NCBI GenBank assembly: GCA_049323435.1
Contig: JBMOMX010000036.1
Location: 16,527 to 80,526, forward strand
DNA: 64,000 nucleotides
Direction: 5' to 3'
Origin: UBA11222 sp049323435
Lineage (GTDB): Bacteria; Pseudomonadota; Alphaproteobacteria; UBA11222
Shown in pieces: positions 52,323-61,723 of the stretch. The notes under the pieces are model-generated. The model was not told the DNA's origin. It saw only the letters and a program-made list of their open reading frames with translations, and searched no databases. Numbering within the stretch: the stretch's first letter is position 1; the number at the start of each line of letters is the position of its first letter. Position numbers and translations under genes: made by a program.

Positions 52323-54533
52323 ATGAACGAGGCAAGCGCGTCAATAGTGGTTTCAGACGGAACAAGCCCGGCGCCGCGTGATCTTGGGTCAATTCTGCCT
52401 GGAGAATTATTTATTAACCGGGAAATGTCCTGGCTGGCGTTTAACCGCAGGGTTCTGGATGAAGCTGAAAACAGCAATCATCCCATTCTGGAACGTGTGC
52501 GATTTTTGTCCATCTCGGCGTCAAATCTGGATGAATTTTATTCCGTTCGTGTGGCTGGCCTGCATGCGCAAATTCGCGCGGGCATTACCGGCCTCAGCCA
52601 GGACGGGCTGGCCCCCGTGGAGCAATTGGAGCGGGTGCATAGCGGCGCGGTAGCGCTGATGGACGAACAGGCAGCGTGCTGGGATAATTTAAAAAAGGAA
52701 CTGCGCAGTGCGGGTATTCTGGTTTTGTCCCCGCATGAGGTAAATGACAAGGACAGGGCCTGGCTCGAGGATGAATTTCTCAACAGCTATTTTCCCGTGC
52801 TGACCCCGCTGGCGATTGATCCGGCGCATCCATTCCCGTTCATTCCGAATTTCGGCTTTTGCGTGGTCATGCAGTTGCGCCGTCTCTCGGATGGGCGGCT
52901 GATGCAGGCGCTGCTGCCGCTGCCGCATCAGGTGCCGCGTTTTCTGCGTTTGCCGGATGAAGACTTTACGGGTACGCGCCAGGTGCGCTTTCTGGCGCTT
53001 GAAAATCTGATCGCCTTGTTTATGGACAGGCTGTTTCCCGGTTATGAATTGATGGCCAGCGGCGAATTTCGCGTTGTGCGCGACAGCGAAATAGAAATTG
53101 ACGAAGAGGCGGAAGATCTCGTCCGCAATTTTGAAACGGCGTTGCGCCGCCGCCGCAGGGGGCATGTGGTCCGCCTGAGTATCGAAGAGGGCATGCCGGT
53201 TGAATTGCGCGAATTTGTTATTCGCGAAATGGAAGTCACCCAGCGCGAAGTGGTTATCGTCAAGGGTGCGCTGGGTCTGGCCAGCACCCGCCAGCTTATC
53301 ATTGATGATCTGGTTGATCTGCTGTTCCCGCCTTACAATGCCCGCTTTCCCGAACGCATCCGCGATCATGGCGGCGATTGCTTTGCTGCAATCCGGGCCA
53401 AGGATATTATCGTTCACCATCCCTACGAATCCTTTGACGTTGTCGTTCAGTTTCTGCGCCAGGCGGCGGTCGATCCCGATGTGGTGGCGATTAAACAGAC
53501 CCTCTACCGTGCCGGGCTGGACAGCCCGATCGTCAAGGCTTTGATTGAGGCGTCCGAGAATGGAAAATCCGTTACCGCCCTGGTGGAACTCAAGGCGCGA
53601 TTTGATGAAGCGGCCAATATTCAGCTTGCCCGTGAAATGGAGCGCGCCGGCGTGCAGGTGGTTTTTGGCTTCATGCAATTTAAAACCCATGCCAAGGTCA
53701 GTCTTGCCGTGCGCCGGGAGGGCAAGGAATTGCGTTCCTATGTGCATTTTGGCACCGGTAATTATCATCCGGTGAATGCGCGCATTTATACGGATCTGTC
53801 GCTGTTCAGCGCCGACCCTTTGCTGTGCCGCGACGCTACGCATTTCTTCAATTACTGCACCGGATATTCTGAACCGGCGCAGCTGTCAAAAATTGCGATG
53901 GCCCCGATTAATCTGCGCGAATGCATCATGCGCCATATCGAAGCGGAAATTGCTTTTGCCAAAGCCGGCAAACCAGCGGATATATGGATGAAATTGAATT
54001 CCTTGGTTGACCCCGAAATGATTCGCGGGCTTTACAGAGCGTCTCAGGCGGGTGTGCATGTCGAACTTGTCGTGCGGGGCATTTGCTGTCTGCGCCCGGG
54101 CGTGCCGGGGCTTTCGGAAAATATCCGTGTGCGCAGCATTGTGGGGCGGTTTTTGGAACATTCGCGGATTCTCTGTTTTGGCAATGGCCACGGCTTGCCG
54201 TCCAGCAAGGCCGTAATTTATATCGGCTCGCCAGACATGATGACCCGCAATCTGGATTTTCGCGTAGAAGTTATGGTGCCGGTGGAAAATCCAACGGTGC
54301 ACAAGCAGGTGCTGGATCAGGTCATGATTGCCAATCTGAAGGATAATACACAGTCATGGGAATTGCAGCCGGATGAAACCTATATCCGTATCAAGCCCGC
54401 TACCGGCGAAGCGCGGTTTAGCGCGCATGATTATTTCATGAATAATCCCAGTCTTTCCGGCCGGGGCGAGGCCTATGCCAAGGACCGGCCAAAACCTGTA
54501 CCGCTGTTTGATGGTAAGCACACGCATGACTAA
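52323..54533 (+). CDS. ppk: Polyphosphate kinase 1
   Basis: 737 residues of PPK1, which extends polyphosphate from ATP. The N-terminal domain contains FINREMSWLAFNRRVLDEA. The catalytic domains carry the phospho-His motif in YVHFGTGNYHPVNARIYTD and a second conserved His in MRHIEAE and the RLVEHSRI-like FLEHSRILCFG stretch. The ATG at 52323 has GGAG 6 bases upstream, while an earlier GTG at 52317 directly abuts that site. It overlaps ppx by 8 bp, so polymer synthesis and breakdown are encoded in one operon. Confidence 0.96.
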   Translation: MNEASASIVVSDGTSPAPRDLGSILPGELFINREMSWLAFNRRVLDEAENSNHPILERVRFLSISASNLDEFYSVRVAGLHAQIRAGITGLSQDGLAPVEQLERVHSGAVALMDEQAACWDNLKKELRSAGILVLSPHEVNDKDRAWLEDEFLNSYFPVLTPLAIDPAHPFPFIPNFGFCVVMQLRRLSDGRLMQALLPLPHQVPRFLRLPDEDFTGTRQVRFLALENLIALFMDRLFPGYELMASGEFRVVRDSEIEIDEEAEDLVRNFETALRRRRRGHVVRLSIEEGMPVELREFVIREMEVTQREVVIVKGALGLASTRQLIIDDLVDLLFPPYNARFPERIRDHGGDCFAAIRAKDIIVHHPYESFDVVVQFLRQAAVDPDVVAIKQTLYRAGLDSPIVKALIEASENGKSVTALVELKARFDEAANIQLAREMERAGVQVVFGFMQFKTHAKVSLAVRREGKELRSYVHFGTGNYHPVNARIYTDLSLFSADPLLCRDATHFFNYCTGYSEPAQLSKIAMAPINLRECIMRHIEAEIAFAKAGKPADIWMKLNSLVDPEMIRGLYRASQAGVHVELVVRGICCLRPGVPGLSENIRVRSIVGRFLEHSRILCFGNGHGLPSSKAVIYIGSPDMMTRNLDFRVEVMVPVENPTVHKQVLDQVMIANLKDNTQSWELQPDETYIRIKPATGEARFSAHDYFMNNPSLSGRGEAYAKDRPKPVPLFDGKHTHD

Positions 54534-56058
54534 ACAGGCGCTTAAGGACTCTCCGCTCAGCAAACTATCGGCGCCGGAAAAAAATCTGCGCGCAGCCCCC
54601 GGTGCGGGGCGGCGGATTGGCGTCATCGACACGGGGTCGAATTCCGTGCGGCTGGTCGTATATGATGGTCTTCGCCGGACCCCCATACCGCTGTTTAACG
54701 AAAAAATATTCTGCGGTTTGGGAAAAACCGTGTCTGAAACAGGTCTGATTCAGGGAGAAGCGGCGCAATCTGTCCGGGACACGCTGCGCCGGTTTGCAGC
54801 GCTGCTGCGTGCCATGCGGGTGGAGCGGATCGAAGCGGTGACTACGGCGGCGTCACGCGAAGCGAAAAACGGCAAAGAATTTTTCTCGGCACTGTCGCGA
54901 GAAATCGGCATAGATATCCGGATCATCTCCGGCGCGGAAGAGGCGCGGCTTTCCGCGCTTGGCGTATTGGCGGGTAATCCGCGCGCAACCGGTCTGGCGG
55001 GCGATCTGGGGGGAAGCAGTATTGAATTGATCAATGTTAACGGCGGCGCGCCGGGGCGGGCGGCAACATTGCCCATGGGGGCGCTGAAGGTTAAAAAAGC
55101 CACGCCTGAACAGCTGGAACGCCGGATCGATGGACTATTGTCGGATCAGGGATGGATCCGTGAATTTTTAGGCCAGACTTTTTATGCGGTCGGAGGATCC
55201 TGGCGCGCCCTGGCGCGCGCGCATATGGAAGCGATTAATCATCCGGTGCATGTTATTCATGAATATGAAATTCCCGCCGAAGAGGCGCTGCGTTTCACGG
55301 CTGAGATCGCGCGTATGCCGCAGGCGGCGCTGGATCTGATACCCGGCCTGTCCAAACGCCGCGCCGAGACGGCGGCGTCGGCTGCCGCTATCCTGAACCG
55401 GATCCTGCACCAGACGGGGGTCCGGCGTGTCGTGTTTTCAGCCTATGGGTTGCGCGAAGGGCTACTGTTTGATCATTTACCCAAAGATGTGCAGGCGCGC
55501 GACCCGCTGCTTGCCGCATGTGAGGAAAAAGCGGCCCGGCTTGGGCGATTCCCGGATCATGCCGATGAGATCACACGCTGGACCTCCAGCCTGTTCAAGG
55601 ATGAAACCGAATCGGCCCGGCGCTTGCGGCATTGCGCCAGCCTGCTGAGCGATATTGGCTGGCGGGTGCATCCCGATTACCGGGCCAGTCATTGCATGAT
55701 GGAGGTCCTGAACGCGCAATTTGTTGGCATCACGCATGTGGGGCGTATCTGCCTGGCGCTGGCAGTCTATTTCCGTTACCGGGCGGACCCGGTCGAGGGG
55801 GAAGTGTTAAGAATGATGGCATTTAACCCGGAGGCCGCAGAAAAAGCGCGTATTTTGGGGTTGGCCTTGCGTTTGGGGCACACAATTTCGGGCGGAACCG
55901 GTGGAATTATTGGCGAATGCAGCTTGCAGGTGCATCCGGGAGAACTCTGCCTGCATATGCCTGTCCGCTATCAGGATCTGGCCGGAGAGGCGCCAGTCAA
56001 ACGCCTGCGCCAATTGGGCCAGGCGCTTGGCCTGAAGACGCGCCTGGTTATTGACTGA
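54526..56058 (+). CDS. ppx: Exopolyphosphatase (Ppx/GppA with HD-like extension)
   Basis: 510 residues. The phosphate-binding loop is GVIDTGSNSVRLVVYDG, then LGKTVSETGLI and VTTAASREAKNG, with a second loop AGDLGGSSIELI. The C-terminal third is helical, with HD-like residues (WRVHPDYRASHCMMEVLN and the FVGITHVGR stretch), as in full-length Ppx. It removes terminal phosphates from polyphosphate, and coupling to ppk supports this role over GppA. It is clearly distinct from the 372-residue family member at 9215-10333. Confidence 0.92.
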   Translation: MTKQALKDSPLSKLSAPEKNLRAAPGAGRRIGVIDTGSNSVRLVVYDGLRRTPIPLFNEKIFCGLGKTVSETGLIQGEAAQSVRDTLRRFAALLRAMRVERIEAVTTAASREAKNGKEFFSALSREIGIDIRIISGAEEARLSALGVLAGNPRATGLAGDLGGSSIELINVNGGAPGRAATLPMGALKVKKATPEQLERRIDGLLSDQGWIREFLGQTFYAVGGSWRALARAHMEAINHPVHVIHEYEIPAEEALRFTAEIARMPQAALDLIPGLSKRRAETAASAAAILNRILHQTGVRRVVFSAYGLREGLLFDHLPKDVQARDPLLAACEEKAARLGRFPDHADEITRWTSSLFKDETESARRLRHCASLLSDIGWRVHPDYRASHCMMEVLNAQFVGITHVGRICLALAVYFRYRADPVEGEVLRMMAFNPEAAEKARILGLALRLGHTISGGTGGIIGECSLQVHPGELCLHMPVRYQDLAGEAPVKRLRQLGQALGLKTRLVID

Positions 56059-56210
56059 TCCAATGGAAATACCAGCAAACAATCACGCCCGGACCAGACA
56101 TTAGGTTGCTTTCGCGCCGGTTCTTTGGCATGTTGCGCCCCGGTCCGGGGGGAGCGCCGGTGTTGGCCGGCCGCAACGGTTCCAGACATACATATTTAGA
56201 GGGAAGCTTC

Positions 56211-58328
56211 ATGAGCACAACACTTCAGCTCGTTATCGGCTGCGGCCTGTTGGCGGTAGTGTACGGTATCATCACCAGCCGGTCGATCCTGGCGGCAAGC
56301 CCGGGCAATGCCCGGATGCAGGAGATTGCCGCAGCCATTCAGGAAGGCGCAAGCGCGTATCTTAACCGCCAATACACCACTATCGCTATTGTTGGCGCTG
56401 TGATTTTTGTGATTGTATGGTTCCTGCTGGGCGCATTGGTTGCGGGCGGGTTTGTCATTGGCGCAGTCCTGTCAGGCGCTGCCGGTTTTATCGGCATGCT
56501 GATTTCGGTGCGCGCCAATGTGCGCACGACTCAGGCTTCCTCGGAAAGCCTTGCGGCGGGCCTGAGCATGGCGTTCCGTTCTGGCGCGGTTACGGGTATG
56601 CTGGTTGCGGGTCTGGCTTTGCTGGCGGTGGCGGTTTATTACGCCATTCTGACCGGCCCGCTGGGTTTTGCGACCGGGGATCGTGTCGTTATCGACTCAT
56701 TGGTGGCGCTGGGCTTTGGCGCTTCGCTGATTTCGATTTTTGCGCGTCTGGGCGGCGGCATCTTCACCAAAGGCGCAGATGTCGGCGGCGATCTGGTGGG
56801 CAAGGTCGAAGCGGGCATTCCCGAAGATGATCCCCGCAACCCCGCGACCATTGCCGATAATGTGGGCGATAATGTGGGCGACTGCGCGGGCATGGCGGCC
56901 GATCTGTTTGAAACCTATGCCGTGACCGTGGTTGCAACCATGGTGCTGGCCTCGATTTTCTTCAACGATGCGCTGGAACAGCAACTGATGCTGTTGCCGC
57001 TGGCCATTGGCGGCGTGTGCATCATCACCTCGATCATCGGCACCTATTTTGTCCGTCTGGGTTCGAACAACTCGATCATGGGTGCGCTCTATAAGGGCTT
57101 TATCGCCTCGACCGTGCTGTCGCTGGTGGCGATCTATCCCTTGATTGATTATGTACTCGGCATGGGAACCGCCATGACCGTGGGCGGTCTGACCTTTACC
57201 GGTATGGACCTGTTCTGGTGCGGCGTAACCGGGCTGGCGGTGACCGGGCTGATCATCTGGATCACCGAATATTATACCGGCACGGGTTACCGTCCGGTGC
57301 AGAGTATTGCACAGGCTTCGGTAACCGGCCACGGGACCAATGTCATTCAGGGCCTGGCGGTATCAATGGAAGCCACGGCGCTGCCGGCGCTGGTGATCGT
57401 TGCGGGCATTGTGGTGACTTACACGCTGGCGGGCCTGTTCGGCATCGCCATCGCGGTAACCACGATGCTGGCGCTGGCCGGCATGGTGGTGGCGCTGGAT
57501 GCGTTCGGCCCTGTGACCGACAATGCCGGCGGCATCGCCGAAATGGCGAAGCTGGACGAGAAGGTCCGCAAGACGACCGATGCACTGGACGCGGTGGGCA
57601 ACACCACCAAAGCCGTGACCAAGGGCTATGCCATTGGCTCGGCCGGTCTGGGCGCGCTGGTGCTGTTTGCGGCCTATACCGAAGATATCAAATACTTCAT
57701 CGCCAATCCTGAACTGTTCCCATCCTTCAAGGATGTGGTTCTGGATTTCTCGCTTGGCAATCCTTACGTCGTGGTCGGCTTGTTCATTGGCGGCCTGTTG
57801 CCCTATCTGTTCGCCTCCATGGGCATGATGGCGGTCGGGCGCGCTGCGGGCTCTATCGTGGAAGAAGTACGCCGTCAGTTCCGCGAAATGCCGGGCATCA
57901 TGAAAGGCACGCAAAAGCCGGATTATTCCGCAGCGGTGGATATGCTCACCAAAGCGGCGATCAAGGAAATGATCGTGCCGTCCCTGCTGCCGGTATTGTC
58001 GCCTATTGTTGTGTATTATGTGATCAACATGATTGCTGGGCAGGGCGCCGCACTGTCGGCGCTGGGCGCGATGCTGATGGGGGTTATCGTGACCGGCCTG
58101 TTCCTGGCCCTGTCAATGACCTCTGGCGGCGGCGCATGGGATAATGCCAAGAAATATATTGAAGACGGCCACCATGGCGGCAAGGGTTCTGACGCCCACA
58201 AGGCTGCCGTCACCGGCGACACGGTAGGTGATCCTTACAAGGACACGGCCGGTCCGGCAGTCAATCCGATGATCAAGATCACAAATATCGTGGCGCTGCT
58301 GCTGCTGGCGGTGCTGGCGCACGGATAA
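56211..58328 (+). CDS. hppA: K+-independent H+-translocating membrane pyrophosphatase
   Basis: A 705-residue protein with about 16 membrane helices that couples pyrophosphate hydrolysis to proton pumping. The catalytic loop is seen as DVGGDLVGKVEAGIPEDDPR and NPATIADNVGDNVGDCAGM; a second acidic loop is DNAGGIAEM, and a third is near GDTVGDPYKDTAGPAVNPM. GNTTKA, with Lys where K+-dependent enzymes have Ala, marks the K+-independent class. The ATG at 56211 with AGAGGGA upstream is preferred to an earlier in-frame start. It has its own bidirectional terminator. Confidence 0.95.
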   Translation: MSTTLQLVIGCGLLAVVYGIITSRSILAASPGNARMQEIAAAIQEGASAYLNRQYTTIAIVGAVIFVIVWFLLGALVAGGFVIGAVLSGAAGFIGMLISVRANVRTTQASSESLAAGLSMAFRSGAVTGMLVAGLALLAVAVYYAILTGPLGFATGDRVVIDSLVALGFGASLISIFARLGGGIFTKGADVGGDLVGKVEAGIPEDDPRNPATIADNVGDNVGDCAGMAADLFETYAVTVVATMVLASIFFNDALEQQLMLLPLAIGGVCIITSIIGTYFVRLGSNNSIMGALYKGFIASTVLSLVAIYPLIDYVLGMGTAMTVGGLTFTGMDLFWCGVTGLAVTGLIIWITEYYTGTGYRPVQSIAQASVTGHGTNVIQGLAVSMEATALPALVIVAGIVVTYTLAGLFGIAIAVTTMLALAGMVVALDAFGPVTDNAGGIAEMAKLDEKVRKTTDALDAVGNTTKAVTKGYAIGSAGLGALVLFAAYTEDIKYFIANPELFPSFKDVVLDFSLGNPYVVVGLFIGGLLPYLFASMGMMAVGRAAGSIVEEVRRQFREMPGIMKGTQKPDYSAAVDMLTKAAIKEMIVPSLLPVLSPIVVYYVINMIAGQGAALSALGAMLMGVIVTGLFLALSMTSGGGAWDNAKKYIEDGHHGGKGSDAHKAAVTGDTVGDPYKDTAGPAVNPMIKITNIVALLLLAVLAHG

Positions 58329-58344
58329 TCTTCAGCACACGCAC

Positions 58345-58378
58345 AAAAAAGGCCGCCCCGAAATGGGCGGCCTTTTTT
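58345..58378. terminator. Bidirectional Rho-independent terminator
   Basis: An A6 run, an 8-bp stem GGCCGCCC/GGGCGGCC with loop CGAAAT, and a T6 run follow each other. The structure works on both strands: it ends hppA (+) and the convergent bamE (-). Confidence 0.95.
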
Positions 58379-58391
58379 GTGGTGTAACGGC

Positions 58392-58928
58392 CTACCGCCC
58401 GCCGCCGCCGCCGCCACTGCCGCCGCCAGGGCCTGCAGGGGTGCCCGTGCCGGAGAAGCGGCCGAAATTACCGAACATTTGTTCGAGGAAGGTCAGCTCC
58501 TTGCCCTTGGTGGGGGTTTCGCGCCCGACAATCTGTACGATCCGGCCATCTGCCGCAGTATAGCTTCGGGTGGCGGCCATATTGCCTTTGGCGTCAAACT
58601 CGACAGCTACAATCTTGCGTTCGGTGATTTTGGGGTCCATAAATGCCACGCGCTCTTGGCGTGTGGAAATATAAAACCACACATCGCTATCGAAAGTTGC
58701 GATTGCCGATGGTGTACCCAGCGTGTCGGAGACGGATTCGCGATTATCCACGCCTGGCTTGAGTGATTTGAGAGATTCCTCATCGGTAATATGCCCGCGC
58801 AATTCGACCGTAGGCGTACAGGCAGCCAGTGCCGCGCTCAGCAGCAAAGTCTGGAGCAAGATCTGGGTAGACCGTCCGAAATTGTGGTGGCGGGATGGGG
58901 TCAACAAATTCTGGAATGGTATTTTCAT
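58392..58928 (-). CDS. bamE: Outer-membrane assembly lipoprotein BamE (SmpA/OmlA)
   Basis: About 178 residues. The signal peptide ends in the lipobox LAAC, followed by the SmpA/OmlA domain: LKPGVDNRESVSDTLGTPSA, FDSDVWFYISTRQERVAFM and VAVEFDAKG. BamE stabilises the BamA-BamD part of the BAM complex. The last 20 residues are almost all Gly with a few Pro and Ser, an unusual tail for BamE. The ATG at 58928 is preferred over a GTG at 58952. Divergent from the cytochrome chaperone gene, a conserved alphaproteobacterial pair. Confidence 0.9.
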   Translation of the reverse strand: MKIPFQNLLTPSRHHNFGRSTQILLQTLLLSAALAACTPTVELRGHITDEESLKSLKPGVDNRESVSDTLGTPSAIATFDSDVWFYISTRQERVAFMDPKITERKIVAVEFDAKGNMAATRSYTAADGRIVQIVGRETPTKGKELTFLEQMFGNFGRFSGTGTPAGPGGGSGGGGGGR

Positions 58929-58994
58929 GAGGGTTGACGTACCTTGCGGCACAAATTAGTGCAAGTGAACAGATCAAAATCCGGTGCAGAAGGC

Positions 58995-59564
58995 ATGTTT
59001 TTATCCCGCTTTTTTAAAAAAGCCCCTGATGACGCTATTGCGCATCAGCTTTATGTCATCATTGCGGCCCAGTCCAGACTGCCGGAATTCTATCGCGGCG
59101 GCGCGGTGCCGGATAGTCTTGATGGCCGCTTCGACATGCTGGCCCTGCATATGTTTCTGGTGTTACAGCGCCTCAGCGTAAATCACGGCGCAGATCCGCA
59201 CGGCACGGCGCAAGCAGAACTGGCGCAACAGCTGTTTGATGTGATGTTTGGCGACATGGACCGCAGCCTGCGGGAAATGGGTGTGGGCGATTTGACGGTC
59301 GGCAAAAGGATACGCGCCATGACCGAAGCATTTTATGGCCGCGTGGAAGCCTATGCAGCCGGACTGGCGGCAACCGGCGACGGGCAGGCCACGCTGATGG
59401 ATGCGCTGCAACGCAATCTCTATCGCGGTGCGCCGCCCGCCCAGGCCATACTGACGCGCATGGCGGCCTATGTCAGGGAAACGGCCGCTGTCCTGGATGC
59501 GCAATTGGTCACGGATATTACCCTGGGCAGGCTGCGCTTTGCGCCGCTGCCCGATTTTACCTGA
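58995..59564 (+). CDS. Ubiquinol-cytochrome c chaperone (CBP3 family)
   Basis: About 189 residues. The CBP3/UPF0174 pattern is visible: HQLYVIIAAQSRLPEFYRGG, DSLDGRFDMLALHMFLVL, then FDVMFGDMDRSLREMGVGDL and GKRIRAMTEAFYGRVEAY. The family assists assembly of the cytochrome bc1 complex. The start is probably the ATG at 58995 (MFLSRFFKK); an ATG 17 codons earlier cannot be excluded. It is followed by DUF177 after 13 bp. Confidence 0.92.
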   Translation: MFLSRFFKKAPDDAIAHQLYVIIAAQSRLPEFYRGGAVPDSLDGRFDMLALHMFLVLQRLSVNHGADPHGTAQAELAQQLFDVMFGDMDRSLREMGVGDLTVGKRIRAMTEAFYGRVEAYAAGLAATGDGQATLMDALQRNLYRGAPPAQAILTRMAAYVRETAAVLDAQLVTDITLGRLRFAPLPDFT

Positions 59565-59577
59565 TCCGGCTGCAATC

Positions 59578-60141
59578 ATGAATCCCGAATCGCAAACCGG
59601 CGCGCCGCTGAAACTCAGCTTCAAGCTAGACAGATTGGGGAGCGTGCCCGTGACGGTCGCCATTCATGCCGATGCGCCGGTCCGCAAGGCGCTGGCGGAA
59701 TTTTTCGATATTCTGAGTGTTGAAACGGTCGCTGGCAGCCTTTCGGTCCGGCGCTGGCGCAAACATGGCGCCCTGGTGGAAGGTGTTGTCACTGCCCGTA
59801 TAACGCAGGAATGCGTCGTCACGCTGGCGCCGGTTGTAATTGATGTCCGCGAGGAAATCAGGGTCAGCTATCTCCCGGAGGCGCTGGCGCGGCCCGTAAA
59901 AAATGCTGACACTGCTATTTTTGTGGACCCCCTCGCGGAAGATCCGCCAGAGCCATTTGATGGCCACACGATTGATCTGGGCGCGTTGGTAACCGAATAT
60001 CTGGCCCTTGGGATCTCACCCTACCCGCGTGCGGATGGCGCCAGCGTGCCGGAAAAATTCAGCCCCACCGAGCCGGAGCCTGAGGAAAAGCGCAATGTGT
60101 TTCAGGCGCTGGCGCGCTGGCGTGAAAGGCCGGAAAACTAA
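59578..60141 (+). CDS. DUF177 (YceD-like) protein
   Basis: A 187-residue YceD/DUF177 protein. A short N-terminal strand region is followed by RITQECVVTLAPVVIDVREE with the conserved cysteine and VDPLAEDPPEPFDGHTIDLGALVTEYLALGI-like sequence (about 125-150). YceD is linked to 23S rRNA or ribosome supply and usually lies beside rpmF. Here rpmF follows, but on the opposite strand. The ATG at 59578 is chosen because it begins the conserved domain. Confidence 0.9.
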   Translation: MNPESQTGAPLKLSFKLDRLGSVPVTVAIHADAPVRKALAEFFDILSVETVAGSLSVRRWRKHGALVEGVVTARITQECVVTLAPVVIDVREEIRVSYLPEALARPVKNADTAIFVDPLAEDPPEPFDGHTIDLGALVTEYLALGISPYPRADGASVPEKFSPTEPEPEEKRNVFQALARWRERPEN

Positions 60142-60152
60142 GCCGGCGCAGA

Positions 60153-60335
60153 TCAGTCTTCCTGCGCGGCAAGTACCTGGCGGCCGCGATATTTGCCTGA
60201 TTTCAGGTCAATATGATGCGGACGGACCAGTTCGCCGGAATCCTTGCTTTCCTGATACACAGAACGCGCAATGGCGTCATGCGAGCGGCGCATGCCCCGC
60301 TTGGAAGGGGTGGTTTTTCTTTTGGGGACTGCCAT
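60153..60335 (-). CDS. rpmF: 50S ribosomal protein bL32
   Basis: 60 residues: MAVPKRKTTPSKRGMRRSHD is the invariant bL32 N-terminus, followed by RPHHIDLKSGKYRGRQVL. No zinc cysteines are present (C-minus form). It lies on the minus strand between DUF177 and plsX, convergent with DUF177 and divergent from plsX. In many bacteria yceD-rpmF-plsX are codirectional, so this is a local inversion or an independent placement. Confidence 0.96.
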   Translation of the reverse strand: MAVPKRKTTPSKRGMRRSHDAIARSVYQESKDSGELVRPHHIDLKSGKYRGRQVLAAQED

Positions 60336-60415
60336 ATTTGTGGGCCTTAATTCAGATAAATGGACGCAGACAGACTGCCGGAAGCCATACCGGGACGATA
60401 CACCGGAAGGGGCGC

Positions 60416-60444
60416 AAACTAGTCTGCAACAGTGAATCTGTCAA
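60416..60444 (-). promoter_or_regulatory. rpmF promoter
   Basis: On the minus strand a perfect TTGACA (-35) is followed after 17 bp by TAGTTT (-10). The start would fall about 75 bp before the rpmF ATG. Confidence 0.6.
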
Positions 60445-60616
60445 TAAGCTGCTGAGGATTTTCAGCTTTATGCGGTCCAATCCGGCCTGAAAGTTAATCC
60501 ATGCGTAGATTTGCTTTGATTTGACGGTTTATTTGGCTATTCAGGAGCGTTTGCGGTACCCGGTAACAGCCGGATCATCGCTGGGTTTTGGGCTTATTGA
60601 GCGAAAGATTAACACA

Positions 60617-61723
60617 TTGGCGTCATTGGACCCTGCCTTTCTGACGATTGCACTGGATGCTATGGGCGGCGATGCGGCACCTGAGATGGTGCTGGAAGGG
60701 GCCGCGATCCTCTGCGCTGAAGATGCGCATATCCGCTTCGTCCTGATCGGTGATGAGCAGGCGCTATTGCCCCTGATTGCCCAGCGCCCGGCGCTGACCG
60801 GACGCTATGAGTTGCGCCACACAGACGAGGTGGTGTCTGCCGATGACAAGCCGGCGCAGATTATCCGCCGGGGACGTAATACCAGCATGTGGAAAGCCAT
60901 CGCCATGGTCAAGGATGGCGAAGCTGCGATCGCCGTTTCCGCCGGTAATACCGGCGCGTTAATGGGCATGTCGGTGCTTCAGTTGCGCACCATGGAAGGC
61001 ATTTACCGTCCCGCCATCGCCTCGACCTGGCCGGGGCCGGACAGGCAGAAAATTGTGCTCGATCTGGGCGCCAATCTCGAATGCGACGAGGACAGCCTGG
61101 TGCAATATGCGCTGATGGGCGCGGCCCTTGCCCGCGCCGTGTTGAATATTCCGCGCCCGCGAATTGGTTTGCTGAATGTCGGTGAGGAAGAACAGAAAGG
61201 CCATGAATATGTCCGCATGGCCGCCGGCAAATTGCGGCAGGCGTCACCGGATAATATGCAGTTTATCGGTTTTGTCGAAGGCACGGATCTCGGCGGGGAT
61301 AAGGCCGATGTGATCGTTACCGATGGATTCACCGGGAATGTCGCCCTGAAAACCGGCGAAGGCAGCGCCAAACTGATTTTTGACGTGCTGGGTACTGCGA
61401 TGCGCAGCTCGATTCTGTCCAGGATTGGGTATCTTCTGGCGCGCGGGGCGTTTCGCCAGCTGCGTGACAAGTTCGATCCCAGGCATCTGAATGGCGGCGT
61501 GTTTCTGGGGCTGAATGGGCTGGTGATAAAAAGTCATGGCGGCGCTGATGGGGTTGGCTTTGCGCATGCCATCAAGACCGGCATTGATATGGCGCGCGCC
61601 AATCTGATTTCCAGGATTGCCGCTGATCTTCAGAAATATGATCAGACCATTCAGTCAAGTGGAAAAGAAATTATGGAAAATCCCGGTTCAATGATTGCTG
61701 GCGTGGAGGTGAATGCAAGGTGA
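60617..61723 (+). CDS. plsX: Phosphate acyltransferase PlsX
   Basis: About 368 residues. PlsX makes acyl-phosphate from acyl-ACP for phosphatidic acid synthesis. The family opening ALDAMGGDAAPEMV is followed by SAGNTGALMGMS, DLGANLECDED, LNVGEEEQKGHEYVR and VTDGFTGNVALKTGEG. The start is uncertain: the frame is open further upstream, with no ATG before the conserved MGGD. The TTG at 60617 gives a length like that of relatives. The stop overlaps fabH by 4 bp (GTGA). Confidence 0.92.
   Translation: MASLDPAFLTIALDAMGGDAAPEMVLEGAAILCAEDAHIRFVLIGDEQALLPLIAQRPALTGRYELRHTDEVVSADDKPAQIIRRGRNTSMWKAIAMVKDGEAAIAVSAGNTGALMGMSVLQLRTMEGIYRPAIASTWPGPDRQKIVLDLGANLECDEDSLVQYALMGAALARAVLNIPRPRIGLLNVGEEEQKGHEYVRMAAGKLRQASPDNMQFIGFVEGTDLGGDKADVIVTDGFTGNVALKTGEGSAKLIFDVLGTAMRSSILSRIGYLLARGAFRQLRDKFDPRHLNGGVFLGLNGLVIKSHGGADGVGFAHAIKTGIDMARANLISRIAADLQKYDQTIQSSGKEIMENPGSMIAGVEVNAR

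Noticed and set aside
52689..53843. A 384-codon open frame on the minus strand
   Set aside because: It is antisense to ppk, with no ribosome-binding site or family resemblance.
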